From Lachnospiraceae bacterium (lineage in GTDB: Bacteria > Bacillota > Clostridia > Lachnospirales > Lachnospiraceae): DNA of 32,292 nt. The notes beneath the pieces are model-generated. The model was not told the DNA's origin and did not search any database. It was given only the letters and a program-made list of their open reading frames with translations. Of this stretch, positions 8,431 to 18,608 are shown piece by piece. The position numbers and the translations under genes were made by a program. The stretch's first letter is position 1. Each line of letters begins with the position of its first letter. The stretch spans positions 1 to 32,292 of the forward strand of contig JAAVZI010000006.1 of assembly GCA_022791575.1 (NCBI GenBank). Reading direction: 5' to 3'.

Positions 8431-8464
8431 AAAGTGCCAGCTATGCAGTTAACTGGCACTTTTT
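8431..8464 (+). terminator. Terminator after the deacetylase gene
   Basis: AAAGTGCCAG (8431-8440) pairs perfectly with CTGGCACTTT (8453-8462) around a 12-base loop and is followed by more T. It lies 14 bases after the stop codon. Confidence 0.85.
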
Positions 8465-8512
8465 GCGTGTCAAAATGAAAGAAGAAAAGAAACGTAAAGA
8501 GAGGATAGGAAC

Positions 8513-10159
8513 ATGGGAGAATTGAAACCAAAATTGTTTTCAGTTATGAAAAATTATTCTAAGAAACAGTTGGGAAAGGATATTACCGCAGGTATTATTG
8601 TAGCAATCATAGCGCTTCCGTTATCGATTGCTCTGGCATTAGCGTCCGGCGTAGGACCGGAAGAAGGTCTGTATACAGCGATTGTTGCGGGATTTGTAAT
8701 ATCCTTTTTAGGAGGAAGTAATGTACAGATTGCCGGTCCTACGGCAGCTTTTGCAACGATCGTAGCAGGTATTGTGGCGAAAAGCGGAATGCAGGGACTG
8801 ATTTTAGCTACCATAATGGCTGGTCTGATATTAATATTTATGGGTTTTCTGCGGCTGGGCAGTATGATCCGTTACATACCCTACACGATTACCACCGGAT
8901 TTACGACGGGAATTGCCGTTACGATTCTGATAGGGCAGTTAAAAGATTTCTTTGGTGTGACTTTTGAGAAAGCGCCGATAGAGACCATTGAGAAGGTAGA
9001 AGAATTTATTCATTGTTTTTCTTCTTTTCATTGGGAGGCACTGGCAGTCGGGATGATTGCACTGCTGATTCTGATTTTTTGGCCTAGGGTGACTGAGAAA
9101 ATTCCCGCTTCTTTAGTGGCGGTGATCGTGACTGCGGTTATGGTACAATTACTAAAGTTAGACGTGGCTACCATCGGTAAGTTGTATGATATTTCCAACA
9201 AGCCGCCGGTTCCGCATGTGCCAGCGTTTAGCCTGCAGATGGCGGGAGAACTGCTGCCGGATGCATTTACCATAGCGATTCTGGCAGGAATTGAGTCTTT
9301 ATTATCATGTGTGGTTGCAGATGGTATGATCGGCGCCAAACATAACCCCAATATGGAATTGGTTGCTCAGGGTGCCGGAAATGTAGCCTCAGCTATATTT
9401 GGAGGAATTCCGGCGACAGGAGCCATTGCCAGAACCGCGGCTAATATTAAAAACGGCGGGCGTTCTCCGATTGCCGGTATGGTGCATGCGGTGGTCCTGC
9501 TGCTGATTCTGGTAGTATTGATGCCCTATGCAAGATTGATTCCTATGCCATGTATTGCAGCGATTTTATTCCAAGTTGCCTACAATATGAGTGGTTGGAG
9601 AGAGTTTAAACGTTTGGTGCAGAATTCACCCAAGAGTGATACAGCTGTGCTGATTACGACTTTTTTGCTGACTGTAGTATTCGATTTGGTTGTGGCAATT
9701 GAGGTGGGAATTGTTATGGCAGCTTTGCTGTTTATGAAACGTATGGCAGATGTAACCCAGGTGACAGGCTGGAAGTATCTGGACAACAGTCGGGAGAATC
9801 CTTATCAAGACCCTGACCATGTACGGTTTAAGCAGGTGCCGAAGCATACGCTGGTATATGAGATCAATGGCCCGATGTTTTTTGCAGCGGCTGATCAGTT
9901 TTTGAGAATTTCTACCAAACCGGGCATAAAGTGTGTTATAATACGGATGCGCAGTGTGCCGGCTATGGACGTAACCGCTTTACATACATTGGAAAATCTG
10001 CAAGAGACCTGTCAGAAACGAAAAATACAGCTGATCTTTTCCCATGTGACAGAACAGCCAATGCATATGATGCAAAAAGCTGGATTTGTGGAAAAGGTAG
10101 GAGAAGAGCATTTCTGTGCCAGCATTGATGAGGCGCTCGAACATGCCAGAGCACTGTGA
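8513..10159 (+). CDS. SulP family anion transporter with STAS domain
   Basis: 548 residues. The N-terminal 400 or so residues are membrane-spanning with the SulP hallmarks: KQLGKDITAGIIVAIIALPLSIALALASGVGPEEGLYTAIVAG at the first spans (key residues P37 and the GPEEGLY loop) and QIAGPTAAFATIVAGIV. A cytosolic STAS domain follows (about 440-548) with a VPAMDVTAL loop at the usual signalling position. SulP proteins move sulfate, bicarbonate or other anions, and the substrate cannot be told from sequence. GAGAGGATAGGA precedes the ATG. It lies just after a terminator with no obvious promoter in the 48-base gap, and ends 26 bases before mutS, so it may head the repair operon. Confidence 0.93.
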   Translation: MGELKPKLFSVMKNYSKKQLGKDITAGIIVAIIALPLSIALALASGVGPEEGLYTAIVAGFVISFLGGSNVQIAGPTAAFATIVAGIVAKSGMQGLILATIMAGLILIFMGFLRLGSMIRYIPYTITTGFTTGIAVTILIGQLKDFFGVTFEKAPIETIEKVEEFIHCFSSFHWEALAVGMIALLILIFWPRVTEKIPASLVAVIVTAVMVQLLKLDVATIGKLYDISNKPPVPHVPAFSLQMAGELLPDAFTIAILAGIESLLSCVVADGMIGAKHNPNMELVAQGAGNVASAIFGGIPATGAIARTAANIKNGGRSPIAGMVHAVVLLLILVVLMPYARLIPMPCIAAILFQVAYNMSGWREFKRLVQNSPKSDTAVLITTFLLTVVFDLVVAIEVGIVMAALLFMKRMADVTQVTGWKYLDNSRENPYQDPDHVRFKQVPKHTLVYEINGPMFFAAADQFLRISTKPGIKCVIIRMRSVPAMDVTALHTLENLQETCQKRKIQLIFSHVTEQPMHMMQKAGFVEKVGEEHFCASIDEALEHARAL

Positions 10160-10185
10160 ATGAGAGAGATAAGGAGCGTAAGAAC

Positions 10186-12831
10186 GTGGGGAAGTTAACA
10201 CCAATGATGCAGCAGTATGTACAGACCAAAGAGGAATATAAGGATTGTATCTTATTTTACCGTCTGGGAGATTTTTATGAAATGTTTTTTGAGGATGCCA
10301 AAACAGCCTCTAAGGAATTGGAAATTACGCTGACAGGCAAAGAATGCGGTCTGGAAGAGCGTGCGCCCATGTGTGGGATTCCTTACCATGCAGTGGATGG
10401 TTACCTGAATAAGCTGGTGGAAAAGGGGTATAAGGTGGCAATCTGTGAGCAGGTGGAAGATCCGAAGATGGCCAAAGGTCTGGTAAAGAGAGAGGTAATC
10501 CGCATTGTAACGCCAGGAACGAATCTGAATACCCAGGCGTTAGATGAAACTAGAAATAATTATCTCATGTGTATTGTCTGTGCGGATAATCGTTATGGTA
10601 TTAGTATTGCAGATGTTTCTACCGGAGATTATTTTGTAACAGAGGTAGATACGGATAAGAAGCTGCTAGATGAAGTGAATAAATTTACGCCGTCGGAGAT
10701 TATCTGTAATCATCCATTCTATGTCAGCGGCATAGACCTAGAGGATTTGAAAAGCCGTTTGGGGATTACTGTATTTTCTTTAGATGATTGGTATTTTGAT
10801 GAGGAAACCTGTAAGAAAACGCTGCTGGAGCATTTTAAGACACTTTCTTTTCAGGGAATCGGCTTGGAAGATTATTCCTGTGGTATTATCGGAGCAGGGG
10901 CTCTTCTGCTGTATTTATATGAGACACAGAAAAGTTCGCTGAAACATTTGACTCATATTACACCTTACAGCACTGAGAAATATATGGTCATTGACAGTTC
11001 AACAAGAAGGAATTTGGAATTGGCAGAGACCCTACGAGAGAAGTTAAAAAGAGGTTCTCTGCTCTGGGTACTGGATAAGACGAAGACAGCTATGGGTGCC
11101 CGAATGCTGCGTTCCTTTGTAGAACAGCCCCTGATTGATGCAGAGGAGATCGGCCGGCGGTTGGATGCCATTGAGGAATTGAACAGCCAGGCGATTACAA
11201 GAGAGGAGCTGCGGGAATATCTCAATCCAGTGTACGATCTGGAGCGTCTTAGCAGCCGCATTAGTTATAAAACGGCCAATCCGAGGGATCTGACAGCGTT
11301 TCGTTCCTCCCTTTCCATGCTTCCGTCTATGAAATATCTGCTGGAGAGCCTGCAGTCTCCGCTTTTAAAGGAACTGCACCAGTCGTTGGATACGTTGGAG
11401 GATCTGAGCCAGCTGATTGAGAATGCAATCGAAGACGATCCACCGCTGGCGGTTAAGGAAGGCGGCATAATTAAGAGCGGATTTAACGAAGAAGTGGACA
11501 AGCTGCGCAGCGCCAAGACAGAAGGAAAGACTTGGCTCGCCCAGCTAGAGGCCAGTGAACGGGAAAAAACCGGGATTAAGAATATGAAGATCAAATATAA
11601 TAAGGTCTTTGGCTATTACTTGGAGGTGACGAATTCCTATAAGCATCTGGTTCCGGATTCTTATATGAGAAAGCAGACGCTGGCAAATGCAGAACGTTAC
11701 ATTACACCGGAATTAAAGGAGCTGGAGGATATTATTCTGGGTGCGGAGGAGAAATTATTTGTATTGGAGTATGACCTGTTTTGTAACATCCGAGAAACCA
11801 TAGCAGCAGAGGTTTTGCGGATTCAGGCGACGGCTAAGGCAGTTGCCAAATTGGACGTTCTCTGTTCTCTAGCCTTTGTATCGGAGAGAAATAACTATGT
11901 TCGTCCCAAGATTAATCAGAAAGGGATTATCGATATCAAAGATGGACGTCATCCAGTTGTAGAACTGATGACGAAAAATGATCTGTTTATTGCCAATGAT
12001 ACCTATCTGGACAATAATAAAAACAGGCTTTCCATTATTACAGGCCCGAATATGGCCGGAAAATCGACCTATATGCGGCAGACCGCACTGATTGTGCTGA
12101 TGGCGCAGATCGGCTGTTTTGTTCCGGCAGCGGAGGCTAATATCGGTATTGTGGACCGGATCTTTACTAGAGTGGGAGCTTCGGACGACCTAGCAAGCGG
12201 ACAGAGTACCTTTATGGTGGAAATGACAGAGGTGGCTAATATTCTTAGAAATGCTACAGCTTCCAGCCTAATTATTCTGGATGAAATCGGACGCGGAACC
12301 AGCACCTTTGACGGTTTAAGTATTGCCTGGGCAGTGGTAGAACATATCAGCAATAAAAAACTGCTGGGCGCTAAGACGTTGTTTGCCACTCATTATCATG
12401 AATTGACTGAGCTGGACGGCCAGTTAAACGGCGTGAATAATTATTGTATTGCAGTCAAAGAAAAAGGCGATAATATTGTATTTCTAAGAAAGATTATAAA
12501 AGGCGGTGCAGATAAAAGCTATGGAATCCAGGTAGCCAAGCTTGCCGGCGTACCGGATACCGTGATTGAGCGTGCCAAGCAGATTGTGGAGGAATTGGTA
12601 GATACGGATATTGCCGCCAGAGCCAGAAGCATTGCTGAAAACGGCGCTAAGAAAAAGAACAATACCAGGCATTTTGATGAGGTAGATTTACACCAGATGT
12701 CAATCTTTGATACGGTGAAGGATGATGATGTGCTTCAGGAACTAAAGGAACTAGATCTGGGAAATCTAACGCCGATTGAAGCACTGAATACATTATACAG
12801 TATACAAAACAAGTTAAAGAACAGGTGGTGA
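10186..12831 (+). CDS. mutS: DNA mismatch repair protein MutS
   Basis: 881 residues from GTG 10186, chosen because AAGGAG lies 9-10 bases upstream and the protein then starts VGKLTPMMQQY, as MutS does. A GTG at 10156 that overlaps the SulP stop is the alternative. The mismatch-reading GDFYEMF motif has Phe30 and Glu32. Connector, lever and clamp regions follow, then the ATPase with Walker A GPNMAGKST near 620-628, the LDEIGRGTSTFDG block and a CATHYHEL-type motif (here FATHYHEL). A C-terminal dimerisation tail ends the protein. MutS finds mismatches and recruits MutL, which is encoded 4 bases downstream. Confidence 0.98.
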   Translation: MGKLTPMMQQYVQTKEEYKDCILFYRLGDFYEMFFEDAKTASKELEITLTGKECGLEERAPMCGIPYHAVDGYLNKLVEKGYKVAICEQVEDPKMAKGLVKREVIRIVTPGTNLNTQALDETRNNYLMCIVCADNRYGISIADVSTGDYFVTEVDTDKKLLDEVNKFTPSEIICNHPFYVSGIDLEDLKSRLGITVFSLDDWYFDEETCKKTLLEHFKTLSFQGIGLEDYSCGIIGAGALLLYLYETQKSSLKHLTHITPYSTEKYMVIDSSTRRNLELAETLREKLKRGSLLWVLDKTKTAMGARMLRSFVEQPLIDAEEIGRRLDAIEELNSQAITREELREYLNPVYDLERLSSRISYKTANPRDLTAFRSSLSMLPSMKYLLESLQSPLLKELHQSLDTLEDLSQLIENAIEDDPPLAVKEGGIIKSGFNEEVDKLRSAKTEGKTWLAQLEASEREKTGIKNMKIKYNKVFGYYLEVTNSYKHLVPDSYMRKQTLANAERYITPELKELEDIILGAEEKLFVLEYDLFCNIRETIAAEVLRIQATAKAVAKLDVLCSLAFVSERNNYVRPKINQKGIIDIKDGRHPVVELMTKNDLFIANDTYLDNNKNRLSIITGPNMAGKSTYMRQTALIVLMAQIGCFVPAAEANIGIVDRIFTRVGASDDLASGQSTFMVEMTEVANILRNATASSLIILDEIGRGTSTFDGLSIAWAVVEHISNKKLLGAKTLFATHYHELTELDGQLNGVNNYCIAVKEKGDNIVFLRKIIKGGADKSYGIQVAKLAGVPDTVIERAKQIVEELVDTDIAARARSIAENGAKKKNNTRHFDEVDLHQMSIFDTVKDDDVLQELKELDLGNLTPIEALNTLYSIQNKLKNRW

Positions 12832-12835
12832 CAAG

Positions 12836-14911
12836 ATGGCAATTCAGGTGCTGAGTCAGGAAACCATTGATAAAATAGCGGCGGGGGAAGTAGTAGAACG
12901 CCCGTCTTCCGTTGTGAAAGAACTGGTAGAAAATGCCATTGACGCTAAGGCGTCAGCAGTTACGGTGGAGATTCGTGACGGAGGGACGTCCTTAATCCGG
13001 GTAACGGATAATGGATGCGGGATTTCCAGAGAAGAGATTGCACTTGCTTTTCTGCGCCATTCTACCAGCAAGATTACTTCGGCGGAAGATCTGACAACCG
13101 TTGCTACGCTGGGATTCCGCGGAGAGGCATTGTCTAGTATCAGCGCGGTGGCTCAGGTAGAACTTCTGACTAAGACAAGAAACCATTTTACAGGCGTGCG
13201 CTATTGTATAGAAGGCGGGATCGAGAAAAGTCTGGAAGAAGCGGGAACACCGGACGGTACTACCTTTCTGGTACGCAATCTGTTCTACAATACACCAGCT
13301 AGAAAGAAATTCTTAAAGACCAATACGACCGAAGGCAATTATATCCAAGATTTAATGGAACGATTGGCTTTATCCCATCCAGAGGTTTCTTTTAAATTGA
13401 TCAGCAATAACCAGATGAAGCTGCATACTTCTGGAAACGGAAACCTCAAAGACATCATTTATCAGATCTATGGCATGGATATAGCCAAGAACCTGATTCC
13501 AGTGGAGGTAAAGGAAGAGGGGGCCAGCATGACAGGCTTTATTGGAAAGCCGCTGATCTCCCGGGGAAACAGGCAGTATGAGAATTATTTTATTAATGGA
13601 AGGTATGTAAAAAATAGTATTATTACGAAAGCCATAGAACAGGGTTATAAAAACTATATGATGCAGCATAAATATCCATTTACGGTATTAAATGTGCAGT
13701 TTCAGGGAGAGAATCTGGATGTCAATGTACATCCAACGAAGATGGAACTGCGGTTTTCTGATGGAGAACAGGTGTATCGGCTGTTCTATCATGCAGTTTC
13801 AGAGGCGTTGAAAAGAAATGAACTGATTCCAGAAGTACAGCTGTCAGAGGAAAAGAAGCTGTCCAAGCAGCCAGCAAGGGCGGAAAGACGTCTGCCAGAA
13901 AGCTTTGAAAAGAACCGCATGGCGAAGGAGCAGAAGAAGGAAGAGACTGAGGCAGGAAAGGTAGAAGCCAGCATAGCAAAACAGGAGGCAGTAGAAAATT
14001 TTGACCGTCATTCACAACCGATCGATGTAGTTAAGCATAATACAGAAGCAGCTGGACAGAACCATTCCGAGAGGCCGCTGATGCCTTCGCGGGAACCATC
14101 AGAAGCTTCTAAGATGCTTGACAGCATACAGTCTCTTGCCGGACGGATCAAATCCCAGGAACGGATGGATGCCAATCGGTTAAATGCTTCCTTAAATGCC
14201 GCATTGGGTGAGAAAGAGAATTCAGAAAAGAAATACGAGGAACAGGTAAAGGAAACGGCAGTGTATGCCAAAAGCCTTGAGAAGCCCCAGCAGCTGAATT
14301 TATTTGAAGAACAGGTGATTGAGCGGAGAATGGAAGATGAAATACGAATCATTGGACAGGTGTTTGATACATACTGGATTCTGCAGTTTGAGGATAAAAT
14401 GTTTCTAGTAGACCAACATGCCGCCCATGAAAAGATTTTGTATGAGCGTACGATGGAACGATTTCAGAACAGTCAGTTTCAATCTCAGCTGCTAAGCCCG
14501 CCAATGGTCATTACGCTGTCAGCCAGGGAAGCGCAGCTTTTGGAACAGTATGGGGACGAATTTAGAAAGCTGGGATTTGAAGTAGAAAGTTTTGGCGGAA
14601 AGGAATATGCCATCAATGCCGTTCCGTCTGATCTGCTCCAGCTGCAGGCCAGAGAATTATTTCTGGAACTTCTGGACGGGCTGGCGGATGAATTGGGTCG
14701 TACAAAACCGGATATGATTATAGAGAAGATTGCTTCCATGTCCTGTAAGGCGGCTATTAAAGGAAATCAGCAGATCAGCCGTCAGGAGGCGGAGGCTTTG
14801 CTGAAAGAATTGATGAAGCTGGAGGACCCTTATCACTGCCCTCATGGAAGGCCGGTATTGATATCTATGAGTAAATATGAAATAGAGAAAAAATTTAAAA
14901 GGATTGTATAA
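12836..14911 (+). CDS. mutL: DNA mismatch repair protein MutL (endonuclease type)
   Basis: 691 residues. The N-terminal GHKL ATPase has VENAIDAKA, DNGCGI, HSTSKI and GFRGEALSSI. A long charged, poorly conserved linker (about 330-500) separates it from the C-terminal dimerisation and nuclease domain, which carries DQHAAHEKILYE (from residue 526; the DQHA(x)2E(x)4E endonuclease motif), SCKAAIKG and CPHGRP (about 668). This marks the nicking type of MutL used by bacteria without MutH. AGGTGG overlaps the mutS end and serves as ribosome binding site, which suggests coupled translation. Confidence 0.98.
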   Translation: MAIQVLSQETIDKIAAGEVVERPSSVVKELVENAIDAKASAVTVEIRDGGTSLIRVTDNGCGISREEIALAFLRHSTSKITSAEDLTTVATLGFRGEALSSISAVAQVELLTKTRNHFTGVRYCIEGGIEKSLEEAGTPDGTTFLVRNLFYNTPARKKFLKTNTTEGNYIQDLMERLALSHPEVSFKLISNNQMKLHTSGNGNLKDIIYQIYGMDIAKNLIPVEVKEEGASMTGFIGKPLISRGNRQYENYFINGRYVKNSIITKAIEQGYKNYMMQHKYPFTVLNVQFQGENLDVNVHPTKMELRFSDGEQVYRLFYHAVSEALKRNELIPEVQLSEEKKLSKQPARAERRLPESFEKNRMAKEQKKEETEAGKVEASIAKQEAVENFDRHSQPIDVVKHNTEAAGQNHSERPLMPSREPSEASKMLDSIQSLAGRIKSQERMDANRLNASLNAALGEKENSEKKYEEQVKETAVYAKSLEKPQQLNLFEEQVIERRMEDEIRIIGQVFDTYWILQFEDKMFLVDQHAAHEKILYERTMERFQNSQFQSQLLSPPMVITLSAREAQLLEQYGDEFRKLGFEVESFGGKEYAINAVPSDLLQLQARELFLELLDGLADELGRTKPDMIIEKIASMSCKAAIKGNQQISRQEAEALLKELMKLEDPYHCPHGRPVLISMSKYEIEKKFKRIV

Positions 14912-14912
14912 T

Positions 14913-15974
14913 ATGACAGATTTATTACAGGCCGTGCCCGTCAGGCAGAATGAGCCCAAGCCGCTGATTGTACTGACCGGTCCGACGGCAGTGGGGAAAA
15001 CAAAGCTTTCCCTCGCACTTGCGAAGATGGTAGACGGAGAGATTATATCCGCCGATTCTATGCAGGTATATCGCCATATGGATATTGGTTCGGCAAAGAT
15101 TATGCCAGAGGAAATGCAGGGGATTCGCCATTATCTGATTGATGAGCTGATGCCGGATGAAGAATTTAACGTTGTAAAATTCAAAACATACGCCAAGAGG
15201 TATATGCAGGAGATTTACAACAGGGGCAGGATTCCTATTCTGACAGGGGGAACTGGATTTTATATACAGGCGTTGCTGTATGATATTGATTTTGATGGGC
15301 AGATTCTATCAGATGAGGAGCAGACGAAAGAGCGGATTGCACAGATGCAGCTTGCCGAGGTGCTGCATTTACAAAATGGGATAGAACATTCTGAATTGCG
15401 CATACAATTAGAACAATTTGCAGAAATAAACGGTGGAGAGGAGCTGCACCGCAAACTGGCCGGAATTGACCCTAGGGCAGCGCAGGAGATACACCCCAAT
15501 AATTGTAAGCGGGTGATTCGTGCCTTGGAGTTTTATCTGCAGACAGGGCAGAAGATTTCCGAACATAATGAGAAAGAAAGGAAGAAAACGTCTCCTTATA
15601 ACAGTATCTATTTTGTACTAAATGACGACAGGCAGGTTCTGTATGAACGGATCAACCGCCGTGTAGACCAGATGGTGGAACGAGGGCTGGTAGAAGAAGT
15701 ACGAAGGTTAAAGGATATGGGTTATACCAAAGATATGGTATCCATGCAGGGGCTGGGTTATAAGGAAATCCTGGATGTATTTGACGGGGTATATCCGCTT
15801 GCTGAGGCAGTGGAGCGCATTAAGAGAGATACACGGCATTTTGCAAAACGCCAGATTACCTGGTTTAAGAGAGAACGGGATGTGATCTGGCTGAATAAGC
15901 AGGATTATGAAAATGAGGATCAGATCCTGATGCGTATGTCAAAACTTCTGAAAGAGAAAGGGATTATAAAATGA
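14913..15974 (+). CDS. miaA: tRNA dimethylallyltransferase MiaA
   Basis: 353 residues from ATG 14913, with AAAGGA 9 bases upstream. The TTG at 14904 would overlap mutL and is less likely. The P-loop GPTAVGKT (23-30), SADSMQVYRHMDIGSAK and TGGTGFYIQALLYDIDF are all present. The enzyme adds a dimethylallyl group to A37 of tRNAs that read codons beginning with U. It lies in the mutS-mutL-miaA order common in Clostridia and overlaps the next gene by 4 bases (ATGA), showing it is part of the same operon. Confidence 0.97.
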   Translation: MTDLLQAVPVRQNEPKPLIVLTGPTAVGKTKLSLALAKMVDGEIISADSMQVYRHMDIGSAKIMPEEMQGIRHYLIDELMPDEEFNVVKFKTYAKRYMQEIYNRGRIPILTGGTGFYIQALLYDIDFDGQILSDEEQTKERIAQMQLAEVLHLQNGIEHSELRIQLEQFAEINGGEELHRKLAGIDPRAAQEIHPNNCKRVIRALEFYLQTGQKISEHNEKERKKTSPYNSIYFVLNDDRQVLYERINRRVDQMVERGLVEEVRRLKDMGYTKDMVSMQGLGYKEILDVFDGVYPLAEAVERIKRDTRHFAKRQITWFKRERDVIWLNKQDYENEDQILMRMSKLLKEKGIIK

Positions 15975-17260
15975 AACCATTGGAACAGATATATGAAGAA
16001 TTGGGGATTGACAAGGATGTACTGGAATTTGGCAATGAGATCGAACAAAAGCTGAAGGACCGGTTTGCGGCGATTGATGAAACGGTCGAATATAATCAGC
16101 TGAAGGTCATAAAGGCTATGCAGAAAAATAAAGTCAGCGATATTCACTTTGCCGCCACCAGTGGCTATGGATACAATGACCTTGGAAGGGATACTTTAGA
16201 AGCGGTTTATGCAGATACCTTTCATACAGAGGCAGCGCTGGTACGGCCGCAGATTACATGCGGAACCCATGCATTAGCGGTTGCGCTGGCGGCTAATCTG
16301 CGGCCTGGGGATGAGCTGCTTTCGCCGGTGGGAAAGCCTTATGATACCTTAGAAGAGGTGATTGGAATTCGTCCGTCTGTGGGGTCTTTGGCGGAATACG
16401 GGGTTACTTACCGCCAGGTGGATCTTCTGCCGGATGGCAGCTTTGATTATGAGCATATGAAGGAAGCAGTGACTGATAAGACCAAAATGGTCACCATTCA
16501 GCGTTCTAAAGGGTATCAGACACGTCCCACCCTTTCTGTGGAACGGATTGGGGAGCTGATTGCTTTTATCAAACGAATTCGTCCAGAAGTGATCTGTATG
16601 GTAGATAACTGCTATGGGGAATTTGTGGAGAGAATCGAGCCTTCAGATGTGGGAGCCGATCTGGTTGTGGGTTCTTTAATTAAGAACCCAGGAGGCGGCC
16701 TAGCACCAATCGGCGGTTACATTGCAGGCAAGAATGCGTATGTTGAGCAGGCAGCCTATCGTCTGACCACGCCCGGGCTTGGCAAAGAAGTTGGAGCGAC
16801 GCTGGGTGTAATGCAGGCGTTTTTTCAGGGATTTTTTCAAGCCCCCTGCGTGACAGGTGCAGCACTGAAAAGTGCCATCTATGCGGCGAATATATATGAG
16901 AAGCTGGGCTTTGCCGTGCTTCCAAATGGAACAGAGAGCCGCCATGATATCATTCAGGCTGTTACCTTTGGCAAACCGGAAGGCGTGATTGCTTTTTGCC
17001 AGGGGATTCAGGCAGCAGCGCCGGTAGATAGCTATGTGGTTCCAGAACCATGGGCCATGCCCGGATATGATAGTGATGTCATTATGGCGGCGGGTGCGTT
17101 TGTACAGGGCTCTTCGATTGAACTTAGTGCAGATGGTCCGATGAAGCCGCCATATTCGGTGTATTTTCAAGGAGGGCTCACTTGGCAGCATGGAAAGTTC
17201 GGCATTTTGAAATCCCTTCAGAAGCTGAAAGAATCTGGTTTGGTAATACTTGGGGAGTAA
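15971..17260 (+). CDS. Methionine gamma-lyase family PLP protein (YnbB-like)
   Basis: 429 residues with a fold-type I PLP enzyme pattern: YNDLGRDTLEAVYADTF near the N-terminus, a TCGTHALA turn, MVDNCYGEF with the PLP-contacting Asp, and SLIKNPGGG with the probable Schiff-base Lys238. The family is annotated as methionine gamma-lyase or aluminium resistance protein. The closest Bacillus protein, YnbB, has no firmly proven reaction, so the real substrate is uncertain. It overlaps miaA by ATGA and ends the operon. No terminator hairpin is visible in the following 120 bases. Confidence 0.88.
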   Translation: MKPLEQIYEELGIDKDVLEFGNEIEQKLKDRFAAIDETVEYNQLKVIKAMQKNKVSDIHFAATSGYGYNDLGRDTLEAVYADTFHTEAALVRPQITCGTHALAVALAANLRPGDELLSPVGKPYDTLEEVIGIRPSVGSLAEYGVTYRQVDLLPDGSFDYEHMKEAVTDKTKMVTIQRSKGYQTRPTLSVERIGELIAFIKRIRPEVICMVDNCYGEFVERIEPSDVGADLVVGSLIKNPGGGLAPIGGYIAGKNAYVEQAAYRLTTPGLGKEVGATLGVMQAFFQGFFQAPCVTGAALKSAIYAANIYEKLGFAVLPNGTESRHDIIQAVTFGKPEGVIAFCQGIQAAAPVDSYVVPEPWAMPGYDSDVIMAAGAFVQGSSIELSADGPMKPPYSVYFQGGLTWQHGKFGILKSLQKLKESGLVILGE

Positions 17261-17295
17261 AAAAGAAATAAAGATGATTTTATAAGAACGGTTAC

Positions 17296-17324
17296 TTGAC
17301 AAGATGGTCTATAGATGATAGACT
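17296..17324 (+). promoter_or_regulatory. Candidate promoter for the first six-cysteine membrane protein
   Basis: A perfect TTGACA (17296-17301), 17-base spacer and TAGACT (17319-17324; four of six consensus bases), 56 bases before the start codon at 17381. Confidence 0.55.
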
Positions 17325-17354
17325 GAAAGAAAGGATTGGTTTATTGTTTGTAGA

Positions 17355-17374
17355 CCCTAAAATAATTAGGGAGG
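17355..17374 (+). promoter_or_regulatory. Small hairpin overlapping the ribosome binding site
   Basis: CCCTAA (17355-17360) is complementary to TTAGGG (17366-17371), with a 5-base loop. The right arm shares GGG with the ribosome binding site GGGAGG (17369-17374), so pairing would partly hide it. It is only 6 base pairs, so the effect may be modest. Confidence 0.4.
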
Positions 17375-17380
17375 TACAAA

Positions 17381-18574
17381 ATGACAGAAAACAAGATGGA
17401 AGAAGGTACAAATGTTAAAGAAGTAAAAGAGGAAGTAAGGGGAGCGGAACTAGTACCAGTTGATTTAGATACAAATAAGAAAAAGAAAGGGAAAAAGAAA
17501 AAATTAAAAATTGCGTTGTTGATTATTCTTTTATTGGGGCTTATTGGCGGAGGCGCTGGGGTTTGGTATTATAATTGGATGAATAAGAATCTTGCTGAGG
17601 CCAAGAAAATCTGGAGGGATCATGCAGAAGAACATCTTTTGGGTAGTTATGATTATCATGCGGAAGGGTATTGGAATAAAGTGATAATGACCATTGATGT
17701 AGAGACGTTTTCTGAGCTTTCCAACAGTTTAAAAATGAAATATCTGAAGGATCTGGAACAAAAATGTAGTGAAGTAAAAGGATTTGATTTGGACTACGAA
17801 TTTTTTTCAGATGATGTAGAATATTGGATCAAAGGCGATTTCTTGTGTACGGATACCGGACAGAAAATAGATGTTGTTGAAGAAAAATGCGATGAAATCT
17901 GTGTGTTATTTGGAAAGGATGAATTTGACAGCGCGAAAGATGAGATCGAAGAATTGTCTGTTGAAGAATTCGAAAAATTCGAGGCTAAGCTGACGCAAAG
18001 CTATATTGATATGGTAATGGCCAATAAAGTAGCATATAAGGTTACAGAGGATGGAAATGGGGTCTATCTGGGACTTACAAGTTATGATTTTGAAGAATGG
18101 GAAACAATAGAGGAGATTGGCAGTCAATTAGAGGAGTTAGGCGCAACTAATATCAGCAGACATATTTCTTATGCTAAGGCAGTACAGGATTTAGAAATGT
18201 ATTCGGAATATAATACTATTATACAGTACCTCAACTCATTTAAGTTTAGCCGATTATTTAATCAATTATTTGATGGAGTGTTAACAGAGAGAGCAATTGC
18301 TGCTAAGATCAGTGCTCTAAATACATATGATTTTTCTGACCTTTTATGGCCGGGTGGTAAAGACTGTGTAAGATTATATGATTGTTTAATCGCATATTTG
18401 AATGGAGCAGTAGACTTATATAATGGAACCTGGGCAGGATATGGCAGCAGTGTCGCACAACGAGGGAGTGAAGCACTGGTTCAGGCAATGGATGAATTGA
18501 AAAATATATTTGAGGAGGTTGGAGGTATTCAGAGAGAAGTAGTTCAAGCGGTAAGTCAGCTGCCGGCAATCTAA
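17381..18574 (+). CDS. Single-pass membrane protein with six-cysteine ectodomain, copy 1
   Basis: 397 residues, family not recognised. A charged cytosolic N-terminus ending in a run of Lys (about 33-43) leads to one transmembrane helix (about 43-64), then an acidic, helix-rich outer domain of about 330 residues. Six Cys are shared with the downstream paralogue: in LEQKC, FLC, EEKC and EIC, and in DC and YDC near residue 340-350. These could form disulfides outside the cell. The C-terminus ends QAVSQLPAI, matched in copy 2. The two genes align from end to end and clearly arose by tandem duplication. The outer domain resembles no enzyme I know. Confidence 0.8.
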   Translation: MTENKMEEGTNVKEVKEEVRGAELVPVDLDTNKKKKGKKKKLKIALLIILLLGLIGGGAGVWYYNWMNKNLAEAKKIWRDHAEEHLLGSYDYHAEGYWNKVIMTIDVETFSELSNSLKMKYLKDLEQKCSEVKGFDLDYEFFSDDVEYWIKGDFLCTDTGQKIDVVEEKCDEICVLFGKDEFDSAKDEIEELSVEEFEKFEAKLTQSYIDMVMANKVAYKVTEDGNGVYLGLTSYDFEEWETIEEIGSQLEELGATNISRHISYAKAVQDLEMYSEYNTIIQYLNSFKFSRLFNQLFDGVLTERAIAAKISALNTYDFSDLLWPGGKDCVRLYDCLIAYLNGAVDLYNGTWAGYGSSVAQRGSEALVQAMDELKNIFEEVGGIQREVVQAVSQLPAI

Positions 18575-18608
18575 CAGTGGAAATATTGCGGGGGTTCCCT
18601 TGTAATTG

